DNA of 64,000 nt, taken from contig NC_088311.1 of assembly GCF_910592395.1 (NCBI RefSeq), forward strand, positions 13,768,501 through 13,832,500, read 5' to 3'. Positions 11,189 through 22,200 of this stretch are shown here, piece by piece; positions within the stretch are counted from its first letter, which is position 1; the number at the start of each line of letters is the position of its first letter. The notes below the pieces were generated by a model that was given only the letters and a program-made list of their open reading frames with translations, had not been told where the DNA came from and did not search any database. The translations under genes and the position numbers were made by a program. Source of the DNA: Lineus longissimus. Lineage: Eukaryota; Nemertea; Pilidiophora; Heteronemertea; Lineidae.

Positions 11189-11859
11189 TTATAATCCGGT
11201 GCTTGATCTTGTCACTATACCCGAGATCATGGTCCCCCGGCTGAATAATTTTGAGTACTTGCCTATCAGTGTTGTCAGTTTTCGTCTCTCCATATCAGTG
11301 GTGACACCTTCACCGATGTCAATTGAGGCTGTCAGAATTTTCCCTTCCTCATAATGGTCAAAGTCCGTCGCAACCTCCCTATGGACTATTTCAGGCCCTC
11401 CAACTTTGACCTCATTACAGGTAACTTCCTGTACACTTGTACTGTCCGGGTCATTAGGCACAACATCGCCTAACACTAATGTACTCAGAATAGTTTTCTT
11501 GTAAACTAACTTTTTTCGGGCCGCAAATTGGGGTGTCCCTGAGTCTTTAACAATCACAAATCCCATTTTTGCATAATCCTTACCCGTAATCCGTACATCT
11601 AATTCAGTGTACCCGACATAGGGCACACTCCAACCATTCGCGGCAGTGATTGATATAAATGGGCTAGTGTCAACTATCTTACTCTTACCTTTAGATATTT
11701 TTCAAAGAAACTCTCGGTCAGTGTTGACACTTGAGCGCCAGTGTCCAGTAGGCACCTTACTTTCACATTATCAACAAATACAACTGCTTCAGGACACTTA
11801 CCAATGGCATTCTTCATCATAGAGCCCATTTCAGATTCGCCCGCTGCGTGGCTCTCCAC
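11189..11859 (-). pseudogene. Ty3/gypsy protease and protease-RT linker
   Basis: Frame 11674-11859 carries the retropepsin active site CLLDTGAQVSTL (D-T-G-A). Frame 11189-11626 is the linker into RT, with VGYTELDVRITG and KLTTLIGKYSKLFSRG, the lead-in typical of gypsy RT. A short gap at 11627-11673 contains a shift or stop. Confidence 0.75.
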
Positions 11860-11916
11860 AGAGGGCCTTGCTAGTTTAAATTATTTCTTGGTGGACCTCT
11901 CCTACCTCTGTTGGAA

Positions 11917-12997
11917 CTATTGCCATGAAACTTGTTCTGATACCACTCTGGTATCTTGCTGGGTCTTTCGGGTTTGGACAAACCTGGTTACGGTGCGCGA
12001 CGAATTACAATTAAAACAAGCACCACCTACCGTTGGTACTTCATTAAAATTGAGTCCAACGGGTTTTGGACTCCTCACTGGTTTTGTACTACTCAAGGCA
12101 TTCAATGCGTTGGTTAACTTGGCCTGTGCCTTTATTTGGGCCTGCAACATCTCGTTCTGTTGCTTTAAAACCTGCATTAGGCCTACGTCATTACCGCTAT
12201 CAATACTTGAGACAGAGGCCTCCTTAGGAGCTACTTTGCTAGCTTTCTTCAGCCCGTCTCCAAGTTTCAAATTACCCTGACGGGTCCATTCTGCAACCCA
12301 ATCTCTCAGTTCAAAGAAGGAACCTTTTTGTTCCCGACACCAGCGGAGCGCCTCCCGCTGGAGTTCGGGGTCGCGGACACCATCCACCAGCTGAGACTTC
12401 ATGACCTCGGTCCTTTCTTTTGAAAGAGCCGGTTCCATTTGTTCCATGCGGCGTTGGAGTTTGGTCAATCCATGTGAATATTGTAGGATCGTTTCCCCCT
12501 CTTTCTGCACAAGGGAGTAGAAACGGCGCCGCAGCTGGGGTAACGTTCCTGAAAACTCGAGGACCTCCCTGAGAATTTTGAAGATTTCATTTGCCGTTTT
12601 CACTGACTCAGACGGACGGACGCGCCTCGCCACCTAAATGATCCCGCACATACTGGACCGCATCCGAGTCACTCAGCTTACGAGACTTGTTGGGGTCACG
12701 TGACGCGGGCTTTGGCGCGCCCCTTAGCTTTTCGATCTTTCGATCATGCGCAACATAGACAACGCTACCACTTGTCGGAGCGACTGTACCAGCATCGGGA
12801 GCAGCCGACGCTGTCTCCAAATCTTTAAATCTGCGATGCAAGACCGTGTCTTTTTCGCCTAATCTTAGATTTTGCCCCTCCAGTTCTGCCTCATTAGCTT
12901 TTGATTCATTAAACTTTGCGCCCAGTAACAAAAAACTTGCCCTTAGCTGCTCAATATCGTCAATGCCTTCAATCTCGTCCGGGTCAAATTATGCCAT
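11917..12997 (-). pseudogene. Ty3/gypsy gag, early stop and zinc-knuckle shift
   Basis: The likely start is the ATG at 12997-12995, but its third codon is TAA (12991-12989). Coding then runs in frame through 12608, and a second overlapping frame (11917-12633) contains the capsid-like helical region (FSGTLPQLRRRFYSLVQKEG). The C-terminal CCHC knuckle starts CFNCNSSR; its His and last Cys lie in the neighbouring frame, pointing to a one-base loss near 11998. Gag forms the particle shell. This copy cannot make it intact. Confidence 0.75.
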
Positions 12998-13763
12998 CGT
13001 GACTAAAGAAACACACACCGGCACAACGAGGAATGTTTACTCAATGCAAATATAGCCGCTTAAAATACCTAATTAGGCCTAATAGTCCTAACCTGAAATC
13101 AAATCAACATCCTGAGCAGAACTACAACTAGATATGCAGACTCCTCACTCTAAAATTGGAGAACACTCTCCAAGGTAAAAACAGCGTTATAACATCAAAC
13201 GACAAGAGTTGCAAAAGTCCCCGTCCGAATACCACTCTCCAAAATCATGGGGCGATAACGATAATTTTCATGTATATTAAACAAGATAAGAGTCACTTCT
13301 TCAGAACACACCAGTAGTTGACTAGCAAAGTGCGTCAAAGTAGGATAAAGTACATTCAAATCACAGCACAGTTCACAAAACTTGCAAAATTTATAATCCC
13401 AGGTCAGCAAAATTCACCTGCAGGTAATTCCATTCGGCACAGTCACTTACAATCATCAGCATAGCATAGCCTACCAGTAGTACTTCATGAGCCAACGTAA
13501 TCCATCTCTCGAGATTAATCCTGACAAAGTATAGTATAGGGCCGTTGAAATTCCAACACCGACCGGTAGTTTCCAACAGCAAACATAAACACGATCTGTC
13601 TCAGCTTCTGAATACACAGCAACAGCTGATCAGGTATGCATCACTTATATAACACTTGTATCCTCTCTAGTATAGTGTACAAAGGAGTTGTGAATACGTG
13701 TCGAACATTCCAGTATACGGTATGTGAAAAAACAAGTAAATACGGTAATCCGACGAAAGCATC
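12998..13763 (-). other. Ty3/gypsy leader between primer site and gag
   Basis: About 0.77 kb of untranslated leader. Open frames here on the minus strand (13195-13410, 13391-13582) have no recognisable domain and are not supported as genes. Confidence 0.5.
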
Positions 13764-13781
13764 TTGCCACCGACAACACCA
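13764..13781 (-). promoter_or_regulatory. Candidate tRNA primer binding site
   Basis: The minus strand reads TGGTGTTGTCGGTGGCAA directly after the 5' LTR edge. A TGG at this position, complementary to a tRNA CCA end, is the expected start of a primer site. The tRNA identity was not determined. Confidence 0.6.
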
Positions 13782-14067
13782 TATATCGTGGGGTGAAGTC
13801 TGAAGTCACTCCTTCGTAGTAATATTATATACACATTATGAATCAGCTCTACTTCATCCTCCGTTACTTCCGTGTGATATATACAAGTTCTTAGGCTGCT
13901 GAGTCGGAAAGAGTTTGATGACACGAATTAAGGTTACAACACTCAATCGAATATTTATCTCACATATAGATTCCAATTCCATCAGCTTACAATCAATTAC
14001 ATCGCATTTCGTCTAGTTTGTTCGTTTTCCGAATCAATACTCGTCCTGGGTATGCCCTGCAAATACA
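13782..14067 (-). repeat. 5' LTR of the Ty3/gypsy element, proximal piece
   Basis: It matches 6394-6675 almost base for base, with a few substitutions and a 3-base difference near 14012. Similarity stops at AAATACA (14061-14067), where the 3' tail of the LINE begins. The rest of this LTR resumes beyond 34229. Confidence 0.85.
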
Positions 14068-14132
14068 TTAAATTAAATTGAATTAAATTAAATTACCATA
14101 TTTTATAGTTCCCTATACAGGTAAAACGAGCT

Positions 14133-16565
14133 CTAAGGCACTTTACATTGGTAAAACACTGGTGTAAAACATAAGAAATTTAAAACAATGGTAATGAAGA
14201 GAAATATAAAAACTAAGACTTTACACACATTTAAAAAATATTTGGAAAATAAATGAGTTTTGATGGCCCGCTTAAAGTCACTGACTGCCTCCAAGGTTCG
14301 TATTTGCTCAGGGAGACCATTGAACAGTACGGGACCAGCAACAGCAAAAGATCGGTCACCCAGCTTTTTAGTCTTAGAGGGCACAGAGAGGGTTAGACTC
14401 GATGCTGATCGAAGTGATCTCGATGGCACATGGACACTGACTAGTTCTGAGAGGTAGGAAGGGCCATTAGATTTCAAAGCATTATACACATGGAGTAACA
14501 GCCTGTAATCTATGCGAGCCTCAATAGGTAGCCAGTGGAGGTTGAACAGGACAGGTCTGCTGTGGTCATAAAGTTTTGACCCTGTGATCATCCTGGCCGC
14601 CCTATTTTGCACACGCCGCAGTCGCCCAAGGGTAGAATTAGGCAGACCAAACAACAGTGAATTGCAATAGTCTAGGCGGGATGTTACCAAACCGTGGACA
14701 AGAAACTTGGCTGTTTCAATAGTGATTGACCTACGGATTCTTCCAAGGTTTCGCAGATGCATATAGCAGGCCTGAGTTACATTTGCTACATGAGCCTCCA
14801 TTGACATAAACTCGTCAAAGATGACTCCAAGATTGCGTACAGTGGATGATGGGACACTAGGTACGCCATTTACCTATACACTAACAGAAGGAAATTCACA
14901 CTTTCTCGGACCAAAGAGCATGACCTCAGTTTTGTCAGCATTTAGCTTTAGGCGATTAGTGACCATCCATTTTGCAATGGAATCAAGACAATTTTCAAGG
15001 CGCTGTAGCTGAACAACATGTGACTGCACATCTTTCCGTTTGAGGAATATGTATAACTGAGTGTCGTCAGCATAGAAATGGTAGTCCAGACCATTATTCT
15101 TAATCAGATCACCAAGTGGCTTAGTGCACATTGAATATAACTTAGGGCCCAAGACGGAGCCCTGAGGCACACCAAATTTCAAGAGCATTGGTGCAGATAC
15201 CTCGCCACCTATTGATACTGATTGATAACGATTACTGAGGTAGGACTGAAACCATTTCAGAGCTGAGCCCTTTATATTATAATATGTTCGCAGTCTATTG
15301 ATCAATATGTCATGGTCAAGTGTATCGAATGCCGCCAACAGATCTAGCATAACCAAAACTGCAAAGTTGCCTTTGTCAAGGGCACTGAGAATGTCGGTTT
15401 GGACACGTAGTAACGCAGTTTTTGTGGAATGGGCATGGGTGTATGCACTTTGGAACTTTTCTTGCAGACAATTGACCTGTTGGGGATTGTCCATCCGTTT
15501 CGCAACCACCTTTTCAACAATTTTTGAAATGAATGATAAGTTGGAAACAGGGCAATAGTTTTTCAGATTGTCTTGGTCAAGTCCAGCTTTCCTTAGCAAA
15601 GGTCTGACAAGAGCTTCCTTAAGAGTCTGCAGAACAATTCCATCTTCCATTGACTTATTCACAATCCTCGTTATGAATGACACTAGTTCATCAGTACAGT
15701 CCTTTAGCAGCCACGTAGGTAGTGGGTCCAATGCACAGGATTTTGGGGCACTTGCTTGAATGATAGCTTTGACTTCAGCCTCCGTAGTCTGTTCAAACGT
15801 TGAAAGTTCACTGCAAGAATCACCGACTGGGGTTTTCTCCAATGTTGCTTCAGAATTCATCATGCTGCGAATATTCTCAATTTTCTTCATGAAAAAGGAG
15901 TTGAACCGTTCAGTCAGATCACATACTGACTTGTGTGATGGCAAAACAGGAGACTTTTGACTTCCAAGCAGATGCCTCGCAATGCTGCTTAGTTTCTTTT
16001 GGTCACCAGAGCAATCCTGAAGTTTGTCTTTAAAGTAATCCTGCCGAGTCTGAATGATCAACTGGTTCACAGCAAGACACTGTGCTCTAAACAACTGCCG
16101 GTGGATCTCGAGCTCTGACTTACGCCACTGACGTTTAAGCCACCTCTTTTCCTTCTTGGCTTCATGAAGTTCATCTGTAAACCAGGGCGCATGTGGCCTG
16201 AGAGTGATGGTTCTTGTAACCAGAGGTGCATGCTTATCAACAACTTTCTTCACATGGTTTGAGTAAGTGTTGGCCAGGTCACTGACTGAAACCTCTTCAC
16301 TGTCGGAAGACTGCATTTTGGCTAAGTCCGCTTTAAAAGAGTCAATGTCCACCTGACGGAATTTGCGATACGAGACGGTGTCTTTTTCACAGCGAGGTTT
16401 TTCTGGCGATATCTCGAAAGTAATCGCCATGTGGTCCCCCGATGGATGACCCTGAGCATTAAAGAATGGCGGGTCACTGACTTTCACACCAGACACAAGG
16501 TGACTAGATTCCTTTGTCAGAATGATGTCCAAGGTGTGTCCCCGCATATGAGTAGGACCAGACAC
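14133..16565 (-). pseudogene. LINE reverse transcriptase
   Basis: Frame 14874-16565 (563 codons) starts in the endonuclease C-terminus (MRGHTLDIILTKES, then SGDHMAITF, the S-D-H-type motif with Ser changed to Gly). It then has the RT domain with [28 protein letters not shown] and FYADDTQLY (the YADD catalytic box). Frame 14133-14807 carries the C-terminal region (LVTSRLDYCNSLLFGLPN, then HWLPIEARIDYR). A single frame change near 14840 divides them. These motifs place it in the CR1/L2 superfamily; the exact clade needs a tree. Confidence 0.9.
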
Positions 16566-16851
16566 GTGTTGTTACAGAGTATTCGCTGAGAGTATCTCAT
16601 GAAATCGTTTGGCATCAGGGTCAGACGGAACATCCAGGTGGAAGTTCAGGTCTTCCACCAGCAACGTCTCGAAGGGACAACAACCATGTCTCTCAATATA
16701 GTCCTCCTAGTCCTCAAAGAAAACTCGATTTCGAAGACCGTTATTTGATGATGGGGGTGGCCGATAGACAACGGACAGTTGAACAGTCTGGCCAGCAAAA
16801 GCAATCTTAGTGTCAATGTGCTCAAAATGTGTGAAGTACTTGGAAGATGTG
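16566..16851 (-). pseudogene. LINE endonuclease, middle part at the Polinton junction
   Basis: The frame in 16707-16851 gives VQLSVVYRPPPSSNNGL, the conserved V-Y-R-P-P block of the LINE endonuclease, followed by a VEDLNFHLD block in place of G-D-F-N. An in-frame TAA occurs near 16575, between this piece and the RT frame. The coding similarity ends at the GATGTG duplication at 16846-16851. Confidence 0.8.
16846..16851. repeat. 6-bp target site duplication of the Polinton (GATGTG)
   Basis: GATGTG lies directly outside the left TIR here and again at 33644-33649 directly outside the right TIR. Six bases is the usual duplication length for Polinton/Maverick integration, so both ends are exact. 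Confidence 0.9.
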
Positions 16852-17560
16852 AGTAGGGTAAAAGTGAGAGTTCTGGGACAACCTACATTTGACTGACATC
16901 CCTTCCAGTCAAATCCCAGTCGACACGTTTCACGAATTTCCTCCACCCTTTCCAGTTAAATCATAGTCAAACAAAACTCAGTCAAATCCTAGTCAACACG
17001 TTTCACGAATTTCCTCCACCCTTTCCAGTTAAATCATAGTCAAACAAAACTCAGTCAAATCCTAGTCAACACGTTTCACGAATTTCCTCATTTTGATAAA
17101 TTTTCATTAATTTTTCCCTCAGTCAAATCCTAGTCAACACGTTTCACGAATTTCCTTCACTCGCTCGCTTCGCTCACTTTACAACAACCTACAATTGACT
17201 GACTTTCCTTCCAGTCAAATCCCAGTCAAATCCCAGTCAAACCCGTTCTCCAAATTTGGAGAACGAACATCTGGTCAAACACCAGTAAACACATTTTCTC
17301 TCAGTCAAAACACCAGTCAAGCCGTTCTCCAAATCTGGAGAACGAACATCTGGTCAAACGTGGTCAAATTAAATTATTTTACAAAAGTACCGCTCGCTTT
17401 TTCAAAAGTACAAAACGCTCGCTTCGCTCGCTTTACACAATTGTACAAAAGTACAAACGGTACAAAAGTACACAACTTCTACAAAACCGAAACTTAAAAA
17501 AGGGGAATTCCCTTTCCAAACGTATATCTAATGAAAAAATATTATTGTGTATAAAATAAA
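16852..17560 (+). repeat. Left terminal inverted repeat of the Polinton
   Basis: It is the reverse complement of 32965-33643, apart from small differences in internal repeat number, and reaches the ATG of the first gene. It contains a 73-bp unit repeated twice (about 16929-17075), built on CACGAATTTCCTCCACCC and AGTCAAATCCTAGTC, further AGTCAAATCC copies, two palindromes, and a GCTCGCTTCGCTCGC-type block. The inner end is A/T-rich and carries the putative promoter of the HNH gene. Confidence 0.9.
17245..17264. other. Perfect 20-bp palindrome in the Polinton TIR
   Basis: GTTCTCCAAATTTGGAGAAC is its own reverse complement. A near-perfect sister, GTTCTCCAAATCTGGAGAAC, lies 59 bases downstream at 17324-17343. 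Both are followed by GAACATCTGGTCAAAC. The pair recurs in the duplicated block (about 18109-18128 and 18187-18206) and in the right TIR. Confidence 0.9.
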
Positions 17561-17968
17561 ATGGAATATCTTGTACGAGATTGTAGAAAATGTTTCGAAG
17601 AGAAATTACTGGACGATTTTGAAAAAGATACACATTGTAAATGTGGAAGAAGAAACAGATGTAAACCATGTTCATACAATTATAAAACAAAATATAAAAC
17701 AGACAAAAGATCAACTGACGAATCTTTTAAAATATCAAGTTATCTTTCATCATCATTGTCCACATGCCTTCGTGAAAAACAGAAAAAATCCAAACTTGAG
17801 AAAGTTATGGACTGTTCTCTAGATGGTCTGTATAAGTGGATTGAATATCAATTTGATGATAATATGACATGGGAAAACTATGGTGACTATTGGCACATTG
17901 ACCATATTCTTCCAAAATCACATTTTGACCATCCGAGTCAACACGTTTCACGAATTTCCTCATTTTGA
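17561..17968 (+). pseudogene. HNH nuclease gene, truncated first copy
   Basis: The first 124 codons match the copy at 18405 nearly perfectly. They include the N-terminal Cys pairs (CRKC, CKC, CKPC), a probable zinc ribbon, and the HIDHILP catalytic HNH motif. After H-F-D-H the frame enters TIR sequence and stops 12 codons later, so the last HNH helix with its N-L-K-P motif is missing. It arose by the tandem duplication. Confidence 0.85.
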
Positions 17969-18404
17969 TAAATTTTCATTAATTTTTCCCTCAGTCAAAT
18001 CCTAGTCAACACGTCTCACGAATTTCCTTCACTCGCTCGCTTCGCTCGCTTTACAACAACCTACAATTGACTGACTTTCCTTCCAGTCAAATCCCAGTCA
18101 AACCCGTTCTCCAAATTTGGAGAACGAACATCTGGTCAAACACCAGTAAACACATTTTCTCTCAGTCAAAACACCAGTCAAGCCGTTCTCCAAATCTGGA
18201 GAACGAACATCTGGTCAAACGTGGTCAAATTAAATTATTTTACAAAAGTACCGCTCGCTTTTTCAAAAGTACAAACCGCTCGCTTCGCTCGCTTTACACA
18301 ATTGTACAAAAGTACACAACTTCTACAAAACCGAAACTTAAAAAAGGGGAATTCCCTTTCCAAACGTATATCTAATGAAAAAATATTATTGTGTATAAAA
18401 TAAA

Positions 18405-18926
18405 ATGGAATATCTTGTTCGAGATTGTAGAAAATGTTTCGAAGAGAAATTACTGGACGATTTTGAAAAAGATACACATTGTAAATGTGGAAGAAGAAAC
18501 AGATGTAAACCATGTTCATACAATTATAAAACAAAATATAAAACAGACAAAAGATCAACTGACGAATCTTTTAAAATATCAAGTTATCTTTCATCATCAT
18601 TGTCCACATGCCTTCGTGAAAAACAGAAAAAATCCAAACTTGAGAAAGTTATGGACTGTTCTCTAGATGGTCTGTATAAGTGGATTGAATATCAATTTGA
18701 TGATAATATGACATGGGAAAACTATGGTGACTATTGGCACATTGACCATATTCTTCCAAAATCACATTTTGACCATACCGTTGAAGAAGAACTTTTACTA
18801 TGCTGGAATTGGAGAAATTTAAAACCCATTACGAAAGAATAAAACTGGGAAAAGGGAAATAAAATTGACTACGATTTATACTATCAAAATGTATCCTTAG
18901 CAGCAGAATTTCTTGAAGAAATTTAA
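18405..18926 (+). pseudogene. HNH homing-type nuclease with in-frame stop
   Basis: The ATG at 18405 follows the TIR-inner leader TATAAAATAAAATG. Residues 8-37 contain Cys at 8, 11, 26, 28, 34 and 37, a likely zinc-binding region. HIDHILP at about 112-118 and WNWRNLKPI at about 134-142 form the HNH nuclease core. TAA at 18840-18842 ends the frame at 145 codons, but the same frame stays open to TAA 18924-18926 with a plausible C-terminus. The core motifs lie before the stop, so activity is possible. HNH genes occur in many large DNA viruses as selfish endonucleases; here it sits between the TIR and the polymerase gene. Confidence 0.8.
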
Positions 18927-19206
18927 AAATTTTATTCCTATAATAAATGAACCCTCACCCATAATGATTTTAAAGTTCTCATGGGTGTGGTGAGCCCTGA
19001 ATTCTACATTTTCGACCAAGTGGTGATTATGTAGAAATCAAAAAATCACTTCTGTATGCAGTATTTTGATCTTGTCTGTGGAAAGACATTTTATAGCCAA
19101 AAACTTGGCTATAAATTGACTTACCGTAACCATAACTGAAACTTAAAAAAAGGGGAACCCCCTTTCCAAACGTATATCTAATTAAAAATTATTTTATTCT
19201 AAATAA
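18927..19206 (+). promoter_or_regulatory. Leader of the polymerase gene with a TIR-inner copy
   Basis: Positions 19137-19182 repeat the innermost TIR block (AACTTAAAAAA, GGGGAA, CCCTTTCCAAACG, TATATCTAAT) already seen at 17489-17532 and 18328-18377. It ends TTATTCTAAATAAATG at the polymerase start. A second start-like motif, CCTATAATAAATG, occurs at about 18936-18949 but opens only five codons. This implies the polymerase once lay directly inside the TIR and the HNH cassette came between them later. Confidence 0.7.
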
Positions 19207-22200
19207 ATGAACAACCTCGATCGACAAATGATGAATTTCCCAAAAGGCCTGGACGTTTATCCAGCTGAGGGACTTTCCACAGATGAACTCAAAATTCTCG
19301 CCTTTAGACAGAAAGTTAAAAATTATGGATCACTTTCGAGAGAAAAGTTACTCGAACAGCTTCAACAAATTCCGAACAGTTTTAACGATGTTGAAGTGAA
19401 AATAGACAAGCCAGTCGCTGACTTATCTCAAATTGAGAAACGTGTTCTTGCGCAAAGACTTGGAGTCAATGCTAGAAAATTCAAAAAAGAACAGCTGGAC
19501 TCAATTTTAGAAGACAAAATTCAGCATGTGAATTTGTCTGACATTAAACCAAAAGCTGTGAAAGCAAAAATTTCCATCAGAAAGCCACTTTTACAGCAAG
19601 TTAAGGAACTTGGTCATAAAAATTTTCAGAACCTCAATATTGAGAAGTTGAAAGATCTTTTGACCAAAGAACCAGTAAAAAGACTATTAAAATCCGATCT
19701 TTTCAAACAGGCCAAGGAGCTTGACATCAATGTCAAAAGTTCAATGACTAAAAAACTCATTCAGGAGTTGATCAAACAGCATACCGAATCAAGCTCCTTC
19801 GTGAAAGTCAACTCTGCTTTCAAAGGCTATGTTAACCATTTCAGAATGCAAGGTCTACCCAAAATTGGAATACAGCCTTTCCTTGAGAAAGTTAAAACAG
19901 CTTTACAAGATAAAGTTAAAGTTGAAACTCAGCACAATAGTTTAAAAATTAACATTGTCCTGTATATTTCGATGCAAAGGAAGACTGAAGTTCAAGAGTT
20001 TCAGCAACGATCTAGACATATTCTTGGCGTGGGTCAAGAAGTTAATTATGATACTCTCATCGAAGATATGCTTAAGGAATTGAAGAATCTCATTCAGAAA
20101 GGTTCAGGATGGAAATTTTTAGAGGTGACCAAGATTGAGCTACACACTGTAAAATATCAACCACTTTCAGGATCTTCCTATATCCCTTTGCTTCAACAGA
20201 TTCATAAGAAAAAAACGGTGATCAATGTAAAAAATACTGATCAGCTTTGCTTCAGATATTCTGTTGAAGCATATCTTTTAAAGTTAGAGATCCATGCTGA
20301 ACGTGTAGCAAATTACAACCGACCCGAATTCGATCACATGTTCAAAGGCCTTGACTATCCAGTTACTCTCAAAGATATTGACAAATTTGAGAAGAACAAT
20401 CCTGGCCTTGGGATCAATGTGTTTACATTTATCCCTAGACAGGTAGTCTTCAAAAAAGGTGAAGAAACTACCATTTACCCAGCTAGAATCTCTGAAAGAA
20501 TTCTAGCAGAAGACAAGTGCATTAATCTCCTACACTTCAAAGAAGAATATGCATCAGAAAATGAGAGCATGGAAGCTGTCAAAGACAATGCTAACTACCA
20601 TTACGCGTGGATCAAAAATTTCTCAAGGCTTGTATCTGCCTCGCATTCAAAACACAATGGACAGGTCAAAGTATGCTTCAGATGCATGAAAGTTATTTCA
20701 GCATCAACTGGTGAACTCCTTGATAAAAGGTACCATGAACATCTTGATAACTGTGTACAGTTTGAATGTGTCAAAGTGAGTATGCCTTCAGATGGAAAGA
20801 ACACCTTACTATTCACTAACTTAAAAGCACAGCAAAAACATCCAGTTGTGATCATCGCTGACTTTGAATGTTCGTTAAAGAAAGTGGATCAAAATCTTGG
20901 TACAAAAACAGTTCAAAACCAACAGCATATTCCAAATAGTTATGCTATCTATATCCAGTATGATCAGTCACAAATAGCGAGAAAGAGTAAGATGTTTACA
21001 TACATTCAACAGACAGAAGATGAAGACATTGGTGAACACTTTGCCAATACAGTAACTTCTATCTGTTCACAGATTGGTTCAAAAATTCTTCTCCAGTTCA
21101 ATTTTCCAAAGTTCATACCTGTATACTTTCACAATCTGTCAGGCTATGATGCTCATCTGTTCGTGAAAAATTTAAAAGGTAAACTGAACGTCATCGCATC
21201 CAACTCTGAAAATTACATATCTTTCAGCAAGGTCTTACCTATCAATGATGCTCAAATTGAAATAAGATTCCTTGACTCTTACAGGTTAATGCAGTCTTCA
21301 CTAGCAAATCTAGCTAAGAATTTGCCTAATCAGCAAAAGAAAAATTTAGCTGCAAAGTTTAATGGTGAACACTTTGACCTCTTAACAAGAAAAGGTGTCT
21401 ATCCTTATGAATGGGTTGACTCACACGAAAAATTTCAGAGTCAACAGTTACCATCCATTGAAGATTTTTATTCCACCTTCAATGGTACCAAAATTTCACA
21501 AGAGGAGTACCTACATGCCCAACATGTGTGGGATAAGTTCAACTGTAAAACCTTTGAAGACTACCATAAAATTTATCTTGAGACAGATGTTCTACTGCTC
21601 GCAGACATCCTGGAAAATTTCAGGATGACATGTCTGTCACATTATGAACTAGATCCTGCTTGGTTTTATACCTCACCAGGTCTGTCATGGCAGGCGATGC
21701 TAAAAATGACGAAAGTTGAAATCGAACTCCTCACAGATGTGGACATGTACAACTTCTTCGAATTAGGTATTCGTGGAGGAGTATGTCAAGCAAGTCACAG
21801 ATATGCACAGGCAAACAATCCATATTTAGAAAATTTTGACCCAGAAAAACCTACGAGCTATATTTCCTACTTGGATGCCAACAACTTGTATGGAGTCGCC
21901 ATGGGTCAAGATTTACCAGTTAGAAAGTTCAAATGGATGAAGGACTTTACCCAGTGGCAAGACACCGCCTGCACATTAGAGGTCGACCTAGAATATCCAG
22001 ACCATCTTCACCAGCTTCACAATGATTATCCTCTTGCTCCTGAGCACAAGAATGACAAGCTCATTCCTAACCTGCAAGACAAGAAAAATTACATTGTGCA
22101 TCACAAGATCTTGAAGTTCTATTTGAGTGAAGGTCTCAAATTGACAAAGATCCACAGAGGTATCTCATACGAAGAGTCTAACTTCTTGAAAGAATATATA

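Larger units (their letters stand above)
17066..18776 (+). repeat. Tandem duplication of inner TIR plus HNH gene
   Basis: Two head-to-tail copies of about 0.85 kb, roughly 17066-17933 and 17934-18776, are nearly identical. Each holds the inner TIR and the start of an HNH nuclease gene. Copy 1 breaks off inside the gene after the HIDHILP motif and runs straight into TIR sequence (AGTCAACACGTTTCACG) at about 17935. High identity means the duplication is recent relative to the element. Confidence 0.9.

Noticed and set aside
6396-14067. A gypsy element with a short 280-bp LTR ending at 14067
   Set aside because: The polypurine tract and LTR start are at 7638, and the rest of the 5' LTR is found at 34229-35215, showing an LTR of about 1.24 kb split by the LINE.
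16929-17160. A CRISPR-like array in the TIR
   Set aside because: The repeats are adjacent 73-bp units without unique spacers and the setting is a eukaryotic transposon end.
17433-17714. Minus-strand frames rich in Phe/Tyr opposite the HNH copies
   Set aside because: They are the reverse of the A-rich HNH coding sequence and occur identically in both duplicated copies.
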